A stretch of 39,097 nt of DNA from Gammaproteobacteria bacterium. GTDB lineage: Bacteria; Pseudomonadota; Gammaproteobacteria; Xanthomonadales; Wenzhouxiangellaceae. The first letter of the stretch is position 1, and each line of letters begins with the position of its first letter. A model generated the notes under the pieces. The model searched no databases and was not told the origin of the DNA. It was given only the letters and a program-made list of their open reading frames with translations. Below are positions 7,010 to 13,364 of the stretch, one piece after another. The DNA is taken from assembly GCA_021772955.1 (NCBI GenBank), contig JAJFKZ010000176.1, positions 1 to 39,097 on the forward strand. The letters run 5' to 3'. Both the position numbers and the translations under genes were made by a program.

Positions 7010-7200
7010 TATTTACCTCCACTAAAAAGTTCCTGTGCTATTTCAAAACCACTCCAATTGTCAATGCCAGCAGACTCTAAGCACTCTAGCCACCTAATCT
7101 TCTCATGTATTTCCTCAAACTCTTTCCTTTCTATGAAAACATAATTAAACGTCATGCACTCGTAACACGTGTCTTGTGTTCCATGTTCATCACAATACAT
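7009..7200 (-). CDS. small Cys/His protein
   Basis: 63 residues. The first 15 carry C3, H6, C12 and C15 (CDEHGTQDTCYEC), a possible zinc knuckle; the rest is an acidic helix. The start ATG has GGAGGAG in the end of the upstream gene. No family recognised. Confidence 0.55.
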   Translation of the reverse strand: MYCDEHGTQDTCYECMTFNYVFIERKEFEEIHEKIRWLECLESAGIDNWSGFEIAQELFSGGK

Positions 7201-7202
7201 TA

Positions 7203-7559
7203 TTACTCCTCCTTAGAATTTTCTTGTGCTGCTTCAAAATACTCCACCCGCAATTCTGGATAATTCTTTTTTGCTCTAGCAATCACGTCCTGTTTAGTCC
7301 CACCAATTTTACCAGTACAAAACCAATCAGGCACAGCCCCCTCTTGCCAGCAATCAAGATATATATCAGCTTGCCAAAAACCCTTCTCATGCTGTGAAAT
7401 AACGCATACGGGGGTAAATTGATGTAACATCAATTTTTTCCTTCGGCCATAAGCACACTGGATACACGAGGGCACATGGCCCTCGTAGAGCAACACCATT
7501 GCGTAATCGTCTGCTTCTGTAATAATCTCTTCTGAACAAAAAGTACATTTTTGTAACAT
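7203..7559 (-). CDS. zinc-knuckle hypothetical protein
   Basis: 118 residues from the ATG at 7557-7559, with GAGGAG seven bases upstream; a TTG 15 bases earlier is less favoured. C5-x2-C8 and C32-x2-C35 make a probable zinc-binding module at the N-terminus. The remainder is a mixed alpha/beta region with several Trp. Unrecognised. Confidence 0.55.
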   Translation of the reverse strand: MLQKCTFCSEEIITEADDYAMVLLYEGHVPSCIQCAYGRRKKLMLHQFTPVCVISQHEKGFWQADIYLDCWQEGAVPDWFCTGKIGGTKQDVIARAKKNYPELRVEYFEAAQENSKEE

Positions 7560-7570
7560 AGACAGACTCC

Positions 7571-7822
7571 TCAAATGTCATTAAAGGGTACGGACAAATC
7601 AACCCAATCCTCAAAGTTACCAGCTACCTTTCCGTACCAACTACCACCATCAACCGCAACTGAACCACAACCACAAGTAACGTAATTATGGACATTTTTA
7701 GACCGGATCACCTCCCCACATTTTAAGCACTCCACAGCATTTATATAAAGATCACCCACACCCAAGCGTTTCCTCTCTTCTTTTGGCGTGTCAATACTGG
7801 TAAAATCATGGTAATCAGTCAT
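7571..7822 (-). CDS. phage zinc-ribbon protein (CxxC...H...CxCG-x4-DGG type)
   Basis: 83 residues. Its core is ECLKCGEVIRSKNVH followed by CGCG and DGG, a pattern I know from small phage proteins (DUF7695-like, from memory). The four Cys plus His suggest one zinc. The start ATG overlaps the primase stop (ATGA), with AAGGAG eight bases before it. Confidence 0.6.
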   Translation of the reverse strand: MTDYHDFTSIDTPKEERKRLGVGDLYINAVECLKCGEVIRSKNVHNYVTCGCGSVAVDGGSWYGKVAGNFEDWVDLSVPFNDI

Positions 7823-8520
7823 TGGAGTAACTCCTTTAATAACTTATATTCACAGGATGGTGGATCAGTTCCTTCTGGTAGGGAAATAATACGAGCCGAC
7901 CCTGCTAAACCATCAAATGAAAGTCTTTGAGCTATTTTCATAGCACCAACATTCCCTGCAAAATCATTGTCAAACACAATATCAACCTCCTTACTATACA
8001 CCAAAGCGTTGAGAATGTCAAGGTAATTCGTACCAAGTAAGGCGACTGAAAATCCAAACCTGCTACAAGCCAGTGCATCACCCACGCCTTCACAAAGAAT
8101 TATCTTCTGGTCGGGGCTAGGCCACCCCTGTGCGTAAGGAACCTTTTTAACGCCTTTAGGATAAGTGTATCTTGGTGCCCAGGCTTTCCCAAACATTTTC
8201 CTGGCACTGTAAAACCTCATTCTAGCATCACCAAACCAGTAACAGGGCATTACCATGTACGTGCTTTCATACATTTCAGCAATATAAAACCCTAAGTCTC
8301 TGCACTCTTCTTGCATTATACCTTCCCAGGGCCAAACATGGGCGGGGAATTCAGTGACTTCACCCATTTTTACGGGTATGTCAACAACAAAGTCTAAGGT
8401 GGCCCCCTTCTTTAGAGCATGTAAGGGCTTTTTCTTTCCGCACCTACCACATAGGCTTCCCAAAAATCTGCTTAACTTGATAGAGTATGCACCTCCATCT
8501 CTGCATTTACACCAAATCAT
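7819..8520 (-). CDS. DnaG-type DNA primase (zinc ribbon plus TOPRIM)
   Basis: 233 residues. N-terminal Cys4, Cys6, Cys24 and Cys27 suggest a short zinc ribbon. The TOPRIM core has Glu144 in IILCEGVGDAL and the DxD motif at Asp184-Asn-Asp186 in VFDNDFAGN, followed by EGTDP, a common end of TOPRIM primases. It makes RNA primers for lagging-strand synthesis. Unlike T7 gp4, primase and helicase are separate genes here (helicase at 10082-10990). It is shorter than bacterial DnaG, as usual for phage primases. Confidence 0.82.
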   Translation of the reverse strand: MIWCKCRDGGAYSIKLSRFLGSLCGRCGKKKPLHALKKGATLDFVVDIPVKMGEVTEFPAHVWPWEGIMQEECRDLGFYIAEMYESTYMVMPCYWFGDARMRFYSARKMFGKAWAPRYTYPKGVKKVPYAQGWPSPDQKIILCEGVGDALACSRFGFSVALLGTNYLDILNALVYSKEVDIVFDNDFAGNVGAMKIAQRLSFDGLAGSARIISLPEGTDPPSCEYKLLKELLQ

Positions 8521-8784
8521 TTAAGTAAGATGATTTGTGGAAATTAAACGTAGGCTACTTTTAAGATATGCATTCAAAGCACTCGCACTTGAACGATCTA
8601 TTCCCGCATCAAGAATAGCCTTCCTTATCTCACTACTCCTGACACCACGATTGTCCCCCCAACTACAAATTGGGCCACTGTTAAAAATGGAGTAAAACGC
8701 TTTTGCTTCTTCTTCCGTTTCAAAGACAATCTCTATCTTAACAGGCTTAAATGTTTCTTCTTCTTCAATATTTTTTACTTTCAT
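8521..8784 (-). CDS. hypothetical protein upstream of the primase
   Basis: 87 residues. The N-terminal half is a beta/alpha piece with many Glu (KIEIVFETEEEAKAFYSIF), and the C-terminal half is helical. Its TAA stop directly precedes the primase ATG. No family recognised. Confidence 0.55.
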   Translation of the reverse strand: MKVKNIEEEETFKPVKIEIVFETEEEAKAFYSIFNSGPICSWGDNRGVRSSEIRKAILDAGIDRSSASALNAYLKSSLRLISTNHLT

Positions 8785-8797
8785 GTTGTTGTCTCCT

Positions 8798-9031
8798 TTA
8801 CCATTGTGCTTTTATCTCTATTTTTTTATAGGTGTCAAGAGCCTCTACGATCTCTTTTAGAGGATCAAATCCACACGAAATCATCCCTTTTAAGGTTGAA
8901 ACGTCTTTAGGAGTTAGTATAAACGGAAAACCCCCAAAAGAATTTTCCAAAGCCATTCTCAAGTCACTTCCAGAGGCAAAAGTTTTGCCCTCTTTTGGGT
9001 TAACTGGTCTCCAAGTAAAAGATACAGACAT
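8798..9031 (-). CDS. hypothetical protein
   Basis: 77 residues from the ATG at 9029-9031, which overlaps the HAD gene's stop (TAATG) behind GGAGGAA; longer in-frame starts lack an SD. It has aromatic and Pro-rich strands, then a C-terminal helix. Unrecognised. Confidence 0.55.
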   Translation of the reverse strand: MSVSFTWRPVNPKEGKTFASGSDLRMALENSFGGFPFILTPKDVSTLKGMISCGFDPLKEIVEALDTYKKIEIKAQW

Positions 9032-9423
9032 TATTCCTCCTCCTTGTCGTCTATTAGTGTTAAAAATCTGTCCCAAGAATTCTTCCAAGCATCTTTTTCA
9101 GGCCCAACATGCACATTCAGGTTGTCAAAAAAGGCGAGTACAAATGTGGGCTTTGGCAGGGGGAATACGTAGTCACATGGTATGTCATTCTCCTCACACC
9201 ATTGCAGTATTTCATTAACTACTTTATTAACATTCTGATACCGACCATCCAGGTCGGTTATACCCGTCCTAGCGGTGAATACCATTATTTTAATGCCCCT
9301 GTTCCTAATCTTGTTCAGGTACTTCCTAGCCCCTGGTCTTGGCTTGCCAAACCCAGGAAAATGGCCATCTTCCATAATAGTTCCGTCCAGGTCAATACAA
9401 ACCCAGGGATTAGTTACCATCAT
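9031..9423 (-). CDS. HAD-superfamily phosphatase
   Basis: 130 residues. Motif I is IDLDGT (nucleophile Asp11, Asp13), motif II is VFTAR (Thr/Ser position), and FFDN near residue 98 supplies the downstream acidic motif. Phage HAD enzymes include 5'-nucleotidases and polynucleotide 3'-phosphatases; the neighbouring nuclease-like and MazG-like genes fit nucleotide or DNA-end processing, but the substrate is not shown. Confidence 0.8.
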   Translation of the reverse strand: MMVTNPWVCIDLDGTIMEDGHFPGFGKPRPGARKYLNKIRNRGIKIMVFTARTGITDLDGRYQNVNKVVNEILQWCEENDIPCDYVFPLPKPTFVLAFFDNLNVHVGPEKDAWKNSWDRFLTLIDDKEEE

Positions 9424-9427
9424 TTTG

Positions 9428-9871
9428 TCAACCTCCCAGATTTTTAATTTTCTTCTTCAAGCCAAGTATTCTCATCGCACCAAGCCTAGCCACCCCGTAC
9501 TTCTCAGCAGCGGTAAACTTGTATTTTGAATTCACCTTTGGTCTTCTCCTTAACCTACATTTCCCCTTGTCACTCACCACAATTATGCCGGCTCTAGCCG
9601 GAATATACTCAATGTGTGAAACTAATTCATCAGGGATTGCAAAGTAAAGGTATTTAATCTTACTCGACCTGTGTCCATGTACTTTCTTACCATCTTTTAC
9701 TAGGTCGGCCCTGCTAATTTTTATCTCTACTTCGTAGGCACAACCCGTTGAAGTTACTACCAAGAGGTCACATTCATGGAGTTTCATACCCCACCCAATA
9801 TTTGGAACCACTAAGTTTCTGCGTGGTTTAAAATAGGGTATTAAAGCAATCTCCATATCAAGAGTTTTCAA
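9428..9871 (-). CDS. MmcB-like PD-(D/E)XK nuclease
   Basis: 147 residues from a TTG at 9871, with AGGGGGT upstream; the in-frame ATG five codons later lacks an SD. Asp35 in HECDLLVV and Glu49-x-Lys51 in YEVEIKIS form the PD-(D/E)XK signature. The following RADLVKDGKK...KYLYFAIP is typical of the MmcB/YqaJ-adjacent group. The C-terminal 40 residues are very basic, suiting DNA binding. Likely a DNA repair or processing endonuclease. Confidence 0.7.
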   Translation of the reverse strand: MKTLDMEIALIPYFKPRRNLVVPNIGWGMKLHECDLLVVTSTGCAYEVEIKISRADLVKDGKKVHGHRSSKIKYLYFAIPDELVSHIEYIPARAGIIVVSDKGKCRLRRRPKVNSKYKFTAAEKYGVARLGAMRILGLKKKIKNLGG

Positions 9872-9885
9872 TTTCTTATACCCCC

Positions 9886-10080
9886 TTAACGGCGATTTTT
9901 TACAAGAGTTGTCACCGTAACAGCTTCTGTTTTTACAGCAAGCCTTTCACCTGAAAATGACGAATATACCTCTATTTTATCCTTATTCCTGTTTAAATAG
10001 CCCTCTGCTTCTTCAATATTATAGAATGAGAATGTAACTACTTTCCCTCCTTGATTTTCTTTTAAAACAACAAAAATCAT
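9886..10080 (-). CDS. small hypothetical protein downstream of the helicase
   Basis: 64 residues from the ATG at 10078-10080, two bases after the helicase stop, with GGAG nine bases upstream inside the helicase gene. It has a beta-alpha-beta-like layout with NIEEAEGYLNRN in the helix. Unrecognised. Confidence 0.55.
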   Translation of the reverse strand: MIFVVLKENQGGKVVTFSFYNIEEAEGYLNRNKDKIEVYSSFSGERLAVKTEAVTVTTLVKNRR

Positions 10081-10081
10081 A

Positions 10082-10990
10082 TTAAAATTCTCCTTCCGGT
10101 ATCCCATCAAACTGCATGGTGTTAATATTTGCGTTGATAATCCAATGCAAGGCGTTCTCAGGTATCTTCCTACCCCTGGCCTTGGCAAGGGAAAGTTGAG
10201 TACCCATTGTATCCCTGCCATCAAGACTTAAAAATAGATCGAGGTGTTGGAATTTAGACACGGCCCCACCAAATAACCGACTTGCAGCACTTTTCTTTTT
10301 AATTGTGCCACCTTCATCTGATTGAAAATGATATTGGCTTGCTGTAAGGACTACAAGGTTAAATCTCTTGGCCAAGAATTTCAAGCCCCTGCTCATTTTA
10401 CTAACACTCGTCCAGTCCTGCACACCCATATAAAGCAGATCCATGTGGTCAACAACTACAATGTCTGGAAGAGCGTCTGCCTCTTCAAGTCTTTCAAGTA
10501 CTGACACAATACCACTGACACTAAAACCCATGTCAACTGCATCAACAAACCTAAGCCTATCCTCAACTTCAAGATCTTGTTCCACAAAGGGTGCAAAAGC
10601 CCGTCTATAACCCAGTAAGATATCAGATAAAATATCTTCACCATTGAAGTGTAAAATCTTATAACCGCCAAGTATGAACTGAGCCGAAATATAAGTAAGC
10701 CAATGAGTTTTTCCAGAATAGCTTTCTCCACCAATCATAGCCAATTCCTTACGGCGCAAACCACCGCCTAGAAACTCATCAAGCCAAGGTGTACCACTTG
10801 TGAGGAAAGGATCAACGTCAAAATTCACTTCACTAGTGGTAAGAACTTTCCCCTCTTCTTCTCCTGCTTCAATGGAAGTTTCAAGTGCTTCAATGGCTTT
10901 TATCACATGTCTTTCTTCGCCTGTATTATAGGCGCGATTAAGGGCTTGAACTGCCTCGGCTATTTTTTCTTGGTCTAATCCTTCTGGCAT
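10082..10990 (-). CDS. replicative DNA helicase-like RecA-fold ATPase (DnaB/gp4 C-terminal type)
   Basis: 302 residues from the ATG at 10988-10990, which has GGAGGT four bases upstream. Walker A is GGESYSGKT (residues 87-95), Walker B is DIVVVDHMD (about 176-184), and TASQYHF (about 225-230) fits the sensor region of DnaB-like proteins. The N-terminal 60 residues are helical and replace the usual DnaB N-domain. It acts with the separate primase. Related recombination ATPases of the KaiC/RadA group are the main alternative. Confidence 0.8.
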   Translation of the reverse strand: MPEGLDQEKIAEAVQALNRAYNTGEERHVIKAIEALETSIEAGEEEGKVLTTSEVNFDVDPFLTSGTPWLDEFLGGGLRRKELAMIGGESYSGKTHWLTYISAQFILGGYKILHFNGEDILSDILLGYRRAFAPFVEQDLEVEDRLRFVDAVDMGFSVSGIVSVLERLEEADALPDIVVVDHMDLLYMGVQDWTSVSKMSRGLKFLAKRFNLVVLTASQYHFQSDEGGTIKKKSAASRLFGGAVSKFQHLDLFLSLDGRDTMGTQLSLAKARGRKIPENALHWIINANINTMQFDGIPEGEF

Positions 10991-11166
10991 TGTACCTCCA
11001 ATACACTGTAGCCACAGAGCCGACATTTAAAACACTTTACTAGACAAGGTGGCCCCGATCTAGATAAGGTGGTAGCCTTTTCATCCCCTTCAAAGTCTGG
11101 TATCCCTTCAAGCGTGTTTAGAATGGCTGAACCCTGAAGTAGCTTGTGTTTACACCTCCCATTCAT
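10975..11166 (-). CDS. small Cys-rich protein
   Basis: 63 residues. Cysteines at the C-terminal half (PCLVKCFKCRLCG) make a probable zinc ribbon with C5 or C60. The start ATG has a weak AGGGA upstream, while the stronger GGGAGG lies inside the gene, so the start is uncertain. It overlaps the helicase start by 16 bases. Confidence 0.45.
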   Translation of the reverse strand: MNGRCKHKLLQGSAILNTLEGIPDFEGDEKATTLSRSGPPCLVKCFKCRLCGYSVLEVQCQKD

Positions 11167-11428
11167 AGCCGTTTATCCCTGTTCTCTTGTCGATTTCTGA
11201 CTCTATAAGGCCGTCTTTTGCTTTTTCTATAGTCCTTAGTCTTTTTCTAGACTCTCCTAGAATACTAAGGGGTAACCAAATAGTATTGCTACAATTAACA
11301 CATCTAAGGCAAGGCAACCACCTATTTTCTACAGGAGTAGTTTCAAATATTGATAACCCCTCGCATTTCTTGCACTTGAAAGACCCATTTCCCACTGGTT
11401 CACCGATTCTGTTTGCTAAAGTCTCCAT
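11150..11428 (-). CDS. zinc-ribbon protein
   Basis: 92 residues. CKKC (about 19-22) and CLRCVNC (about 40-46) form a four-Cys zinc ribbon; the C-terminal half is a basic helix. The start ATG overlaps the upstream stop (TAATG). Possibly nucleic-acid binding. Confidence 0.6.
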   Translation of the reverse strand: METLANRIGEPVGNGSFKCKKCEGLSIFETTPVENRWLPCLRCVNCSNTIWLPLSILGESRKRLRTIEKAKDGLIESEIDKRTGINGYEWEV

Positions 11429-11550
11429 TATCCCTCAATTTCTTCAATCAATTCTTCAATTCTATCGAGCATAACCAAGTCAAAAGTTATTTCACTTTGT
11501 ACGTCTTTCAAAAAGTTAAGTATATCCTGTTCCAAATCTGAGCCTATCAT
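11428..11550 (-). CDS. 40-residue acidic helical protein
   Basis: Start ATG at 11548-11550 behind AAAAGGA, stop TAA at 11428-11430 overlapping the next start. Strongly acidic, with leucine/isoleucine spacing (RIEELIEEIEG) of an amphipathic helix. It fills the gap between two coupled genes with no spare bases. Confidence 0.55.
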   Translation of the reverse strand: MIGSDLEQDILNFLKDVQSEITFDLVMLDRIEELIEEIEG

Positions 11551-11552
11551 TG

Positions 11553-11876
11553 TTAATTCCTTTTAAAAAAATTAGTGAAAAACTTTATCAAGTTAGGGTT
11601 ATCTCTCAAGACTTGAAACAGTCCCAGGCTTGTTTTCTCGACTACGGGTTCTTCGTCGAGCGTAGTATCAATTATGTTAGCCCAAAAAATAGCATGCAAC
11701 ACCTCATGTAAAAGTGTCTCAGCTACTATTTGTGGATCTATACTCGTGTCAACTTGGATCTTTAATTGGTGGGGTGAAAACATGCCATACTTGCCTTGCG
11801 CTGCTGCTTCTGAGCTCTCCCACTCTTCAATTGCAATTGTGAAACCACTTACCTTTATCTTATCTGGTAACTTCAA
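11553..11876 (-). CDS. HExxH zinc metallopeptidase-like protein
   Basis: 107 residues from a TTG start with GGAGG seven bases upstream (at 11883-11887). LLHEVLHAIFW gives His57-Glu58-x2-His61, as in SprT/ImmA-like small metalloproteases. An Asp/Glu-rich stretch (DTTLDEEPVVEKTS) follows that could offer the third ligand. It is the first gene behind the consensus promoter at 11982-12010, so it is probably well expressed. Target unknown; phage proteins of this type may cleave host regulators or act in virion assembly. Confidence 0.7.
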   Translation of the reverse strand: MKLPDKIKVSGFTIAIEEWESSEAAAQGKYGMFSPHQLKIQVDTSIDPQIVAETLLHEVLHAIFWANIIDTTLDEEPVVEKTSLGLFQVLRDNPNLIKFFTNFFKRN

Positions 11877-11931
11877 AGATCGACCTCCATAGATTTATTT
11901 TAGAGCGTTTAAACAGAGTGAAATAAGTGGC

Positions 11932-11950
11932 TTTTCCCTGTGAGGGAAAA
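11932..11950. promoter_or_regulatory. leader hairpin (TTTTCCCT/AGGGAAAA)
   Basis: An 8-bp perfect stem with a GTG loop lies in the transcribed leader between the promoter at 11982-12010 and the metallopeptidase gene. It belongs to a set of similar hairpins placed upstream of SDs in this genome (14526-14546, 16264-16286, 20126-20150). A role in mRNA processing or stability is likely; no U-tract follows, so it is not a simple terminator. Confidence 0.6.
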
Positions 11951-11981
11951 CCCTTAAAGATGGAAAGATGCTTTAAAATTT

Positions 11982-12010
11982 ATTATACGCTTAAAGAGGG
12001 GAAATGTCAA
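11982..12010 (-). promoter_or_regulatory. consensus sigma70 promoter
   Basis: On the minus strand TTGACA (12005-12010), 17 bases, TATAAT (11982-11987): a perfect match to both boxes at the ideal spacing. It would start transcription near 11975 and feed the metallopeptidase, zinc-ribbon, helicase and primase block. It divides the accessory region from the replication region. Confidence 0.88.
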
Positions 12011-12027
12011 GACTTATTTTAGACTTG

Positions 12028-12104
12028 AAATCACATAGGTTCCGGTTTGCACGGAACACCTCCCTGGCCGGGGTATGCTTTCTCTTTACAACACTATGTG
12101 ACTT
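12028..12104. other. possible structured RNA (three-way or tRNA-like fold)
   Basis: An outer 8-bp stem (TCACATAG at 12031-12038 with CTATGTGA at 12094-12101) encloses a 6-bp hairpin with a 7-base loop (GTTCCG/CGGAAC, 12039-12057) stacked directly on it, and a GC-rich CCC...GGG element at 12062-12073. On the minus strand the hairpin sits where a T-arm would adjoin an acceptor stem, but the D- and anticodon arms are not convincing and the loop lacks the T-loop consensus. It lies between two minus-strand genes, just upstream of the promoter at 11982-12010. Confidence 0.4.
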
Positions 12105-12118
12105 TTAATTGTTTGTAT

Positions 12119-12337
12119 CTAATCTACTACGGGTGTTCTTGGCGTTATCAATTCCAGACTTGTATTGTACTTTTCCCTTTCCTTTGGCTCTAGAGACTGC
12201 AAGAATACCATAACCCTTTCCTTCTTCTTTTCTGCTTTAAAGAAGGGTTTATTCTTTCTGGATTTAACTTCTCGTATTAGATTATCAAGTACGTCATCAC
12301 CACTGCTTCCTTTTCTACTTCTATTTTTCCCTTGCAT
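12119..12337 (-). CDS. small basic hypothetical protein
   Basis: 72 residues, Lys/Arg/Ser-rich, probably helical in the middle. The start ATG has GGAGG in the end of the amidotransferase-like gene, overlapping it by 17 bases, which suggests co-translation with it. No family recognised. Confidence 0.5.
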   Translation of the reverse strand: MQGKNRSRKGSSGDDVLDNLIREVKSRKNKPFFKAEKKKERVMVFLQSLEPKEREKYNTSLELITPRTPVVD

Positions 12338-13220
12338 TGGCTTTTACCTCCAAAGGTACTAACTCTGATCCTTCAATAGAGGACAAGCCGAGGGACTCTG
12401 TTAAATACATCTCACTGCCACAACTCATGCAAGTTAGGGCAAACCTATGCTTGCCAAATATTGTGGACGTATCCATTGCCTCCGATTCGGTACAAGTGTC
12501 CCCGCAATCAATACAAGTCACTTCTGGATCTTGTTCTAATGACGTAATGTCAATTGCTGATTTGTCTAGCACTGTTTCTGCACTTTCAAACCATGTTTTA
12601 TAAGTGGGGTAATAATACTCAGAATTCTTCCAAGACCAAACAGCCATATAGCTCGAATTGGAGTAGAAAATTCCATCTTTTTCCAGCCATTCTCCACCCA
12701 TAAGGACTTGTTCACCGTCTGCTTTTAAAAACGCTAGCTTAGACCCCACTATCATGCAATCAAGAAAATTAGTGAATTCTTCTTCACTCCCAAAGACAGC
12801 TTTTTCCAAAATCCACGGAATAGAAAGTGTGCGTCTTATAAATTCCATCGTGTCCGATACCCCGTCTTTAGGAGTTATGTCAAGGATACCATTGTGTGCA
12901 ACACCATGTGGAACGTCTATTTTTTTAGACCTTAGACCTTTTAGTTCCTTTGTTAACGGGAAAGGATGGCAGTTTTCAGGTGTTACAGCCCCCGTAGTTG
13001 CAATCCTAAAATGATAAACAATACTATCAGCCTTTCCCAAGTTATAACCCTTGTAAGTTTGCCAAAAATCTTTGAAGGTCATAAAACCTTTATGGACTCT
13101 GACTACCCCCCCTTTACTGAACATGAACCCGCACCCGTCATCGTTGTTCTCGAAACAAATTTGGAGAGTCTTTTTCGTAGGCGGTTCCACGCCTCTAGGT
13201 TTTGAAATAGCAATACACAT
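12321..13220 (-). CDS. class II glutamine-amidotransferase-like (Ntn hydrolase) protein with C-terminal zinc ribbon
   Basis: 299 residues. Cys2 directly after Met matches the N-terminal nucleophile exposed by Met removal in class II glutamine amidotransferases. FRIATTGAVTPENCHPF (71-87) and VAHNGIL (107-113) match the conserved Arg and HNG elements, and a segment around 176-192 (WLEKDGIFYSNSS) also fits phage members. Cys236, Cys239, Cys264 and Cys267 add a zinc ribbon absent from standard enzymes. It would release ammonia from glutamine or cleave an amide bond. The amidoligase gene lies just upstream, with only a 26-residue micropeptide gene between. SD GGAGGTG seven bases before the ATG. 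Confidence 0.78.
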   Translation of the reverse strand: MCIAISKPRGVEPPTKKTLQICFENNDDGCGFMFSKGGVVRVHKGFMTFKDFWQTYKGYNLGKADSIVYHFRIATTGAVTPENCHPFPLTKELKGLRSKKIDVPHGVAHNGILDITPKDGVSDTMEFIRRTLSIPWILEKAVFGSEEEFTNFLDCMIVGSKLAFLKADGEQVLMGGEWLEKDGIFYSNSSYMAVWSWKNSEYYYPTYKTWFESAETVLDKSAIDITSLEQDPEVTCIDCGDTCTESEAMDTSTIFGKHRFALTCMSCGSEMYLTESLGLSSIEGSELVPLEVKANAREK

Positions 13221-13222
13221 TT

Positions 13223-13303
13223 TTATTCACCTCCATTTAAAGTTAATACTACTGCTAGTGCAGCCATAACTAGAATTAGTGCTAATATTGTCACACCATA
13301 CAA
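13223..13303 (-). CDS. 26-residue membrane micropeptide between amidoligase and amidotransferase-like genes
   Basis: TTG start at 13301-13303 with GGAGG six bases upstream; stop TAA at 13223-13225. Residues 4-22 form one hydrophobic helix, and the end is Asn-Gly-Gly-Glu. The last codons double as the SD of the next gene, so the Gly-Gly-Glu end may be a by-product of that overlap. The clear SD on both sides of a 145-base gap supports translation. It is not detectable by length-limited gene callers. Confidence 0.55.
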   Translation of the reverse strand: MYGVTILALILVMAALAVVLTLNGGE

Positions 13304-13322
13304 ATTAAACCTCCTTTTTAAA

Positions 13323-13343
13323 GTTTAAATGGTCTATTATTCT
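13323..13343. repeat. 21-bp leader repeat, copy 1
   Basis: Matches 14915-14935 at 19 of 21 bases. It lies between the amidoligase stop and the SD of the 26-residue micropeptide, so it is part of that peptide's leader. Confidence 0.5.
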
Positions 13344-13364
13344 TGAAGTACCAGCTCTTCACTC

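Noticed and set aside
12028-12104. True tRNA gene
   Set aside because: T-loop lacks the TTCRA pattern, no convincing D or anticodon arm, spacing too short; kept only as a structured element.
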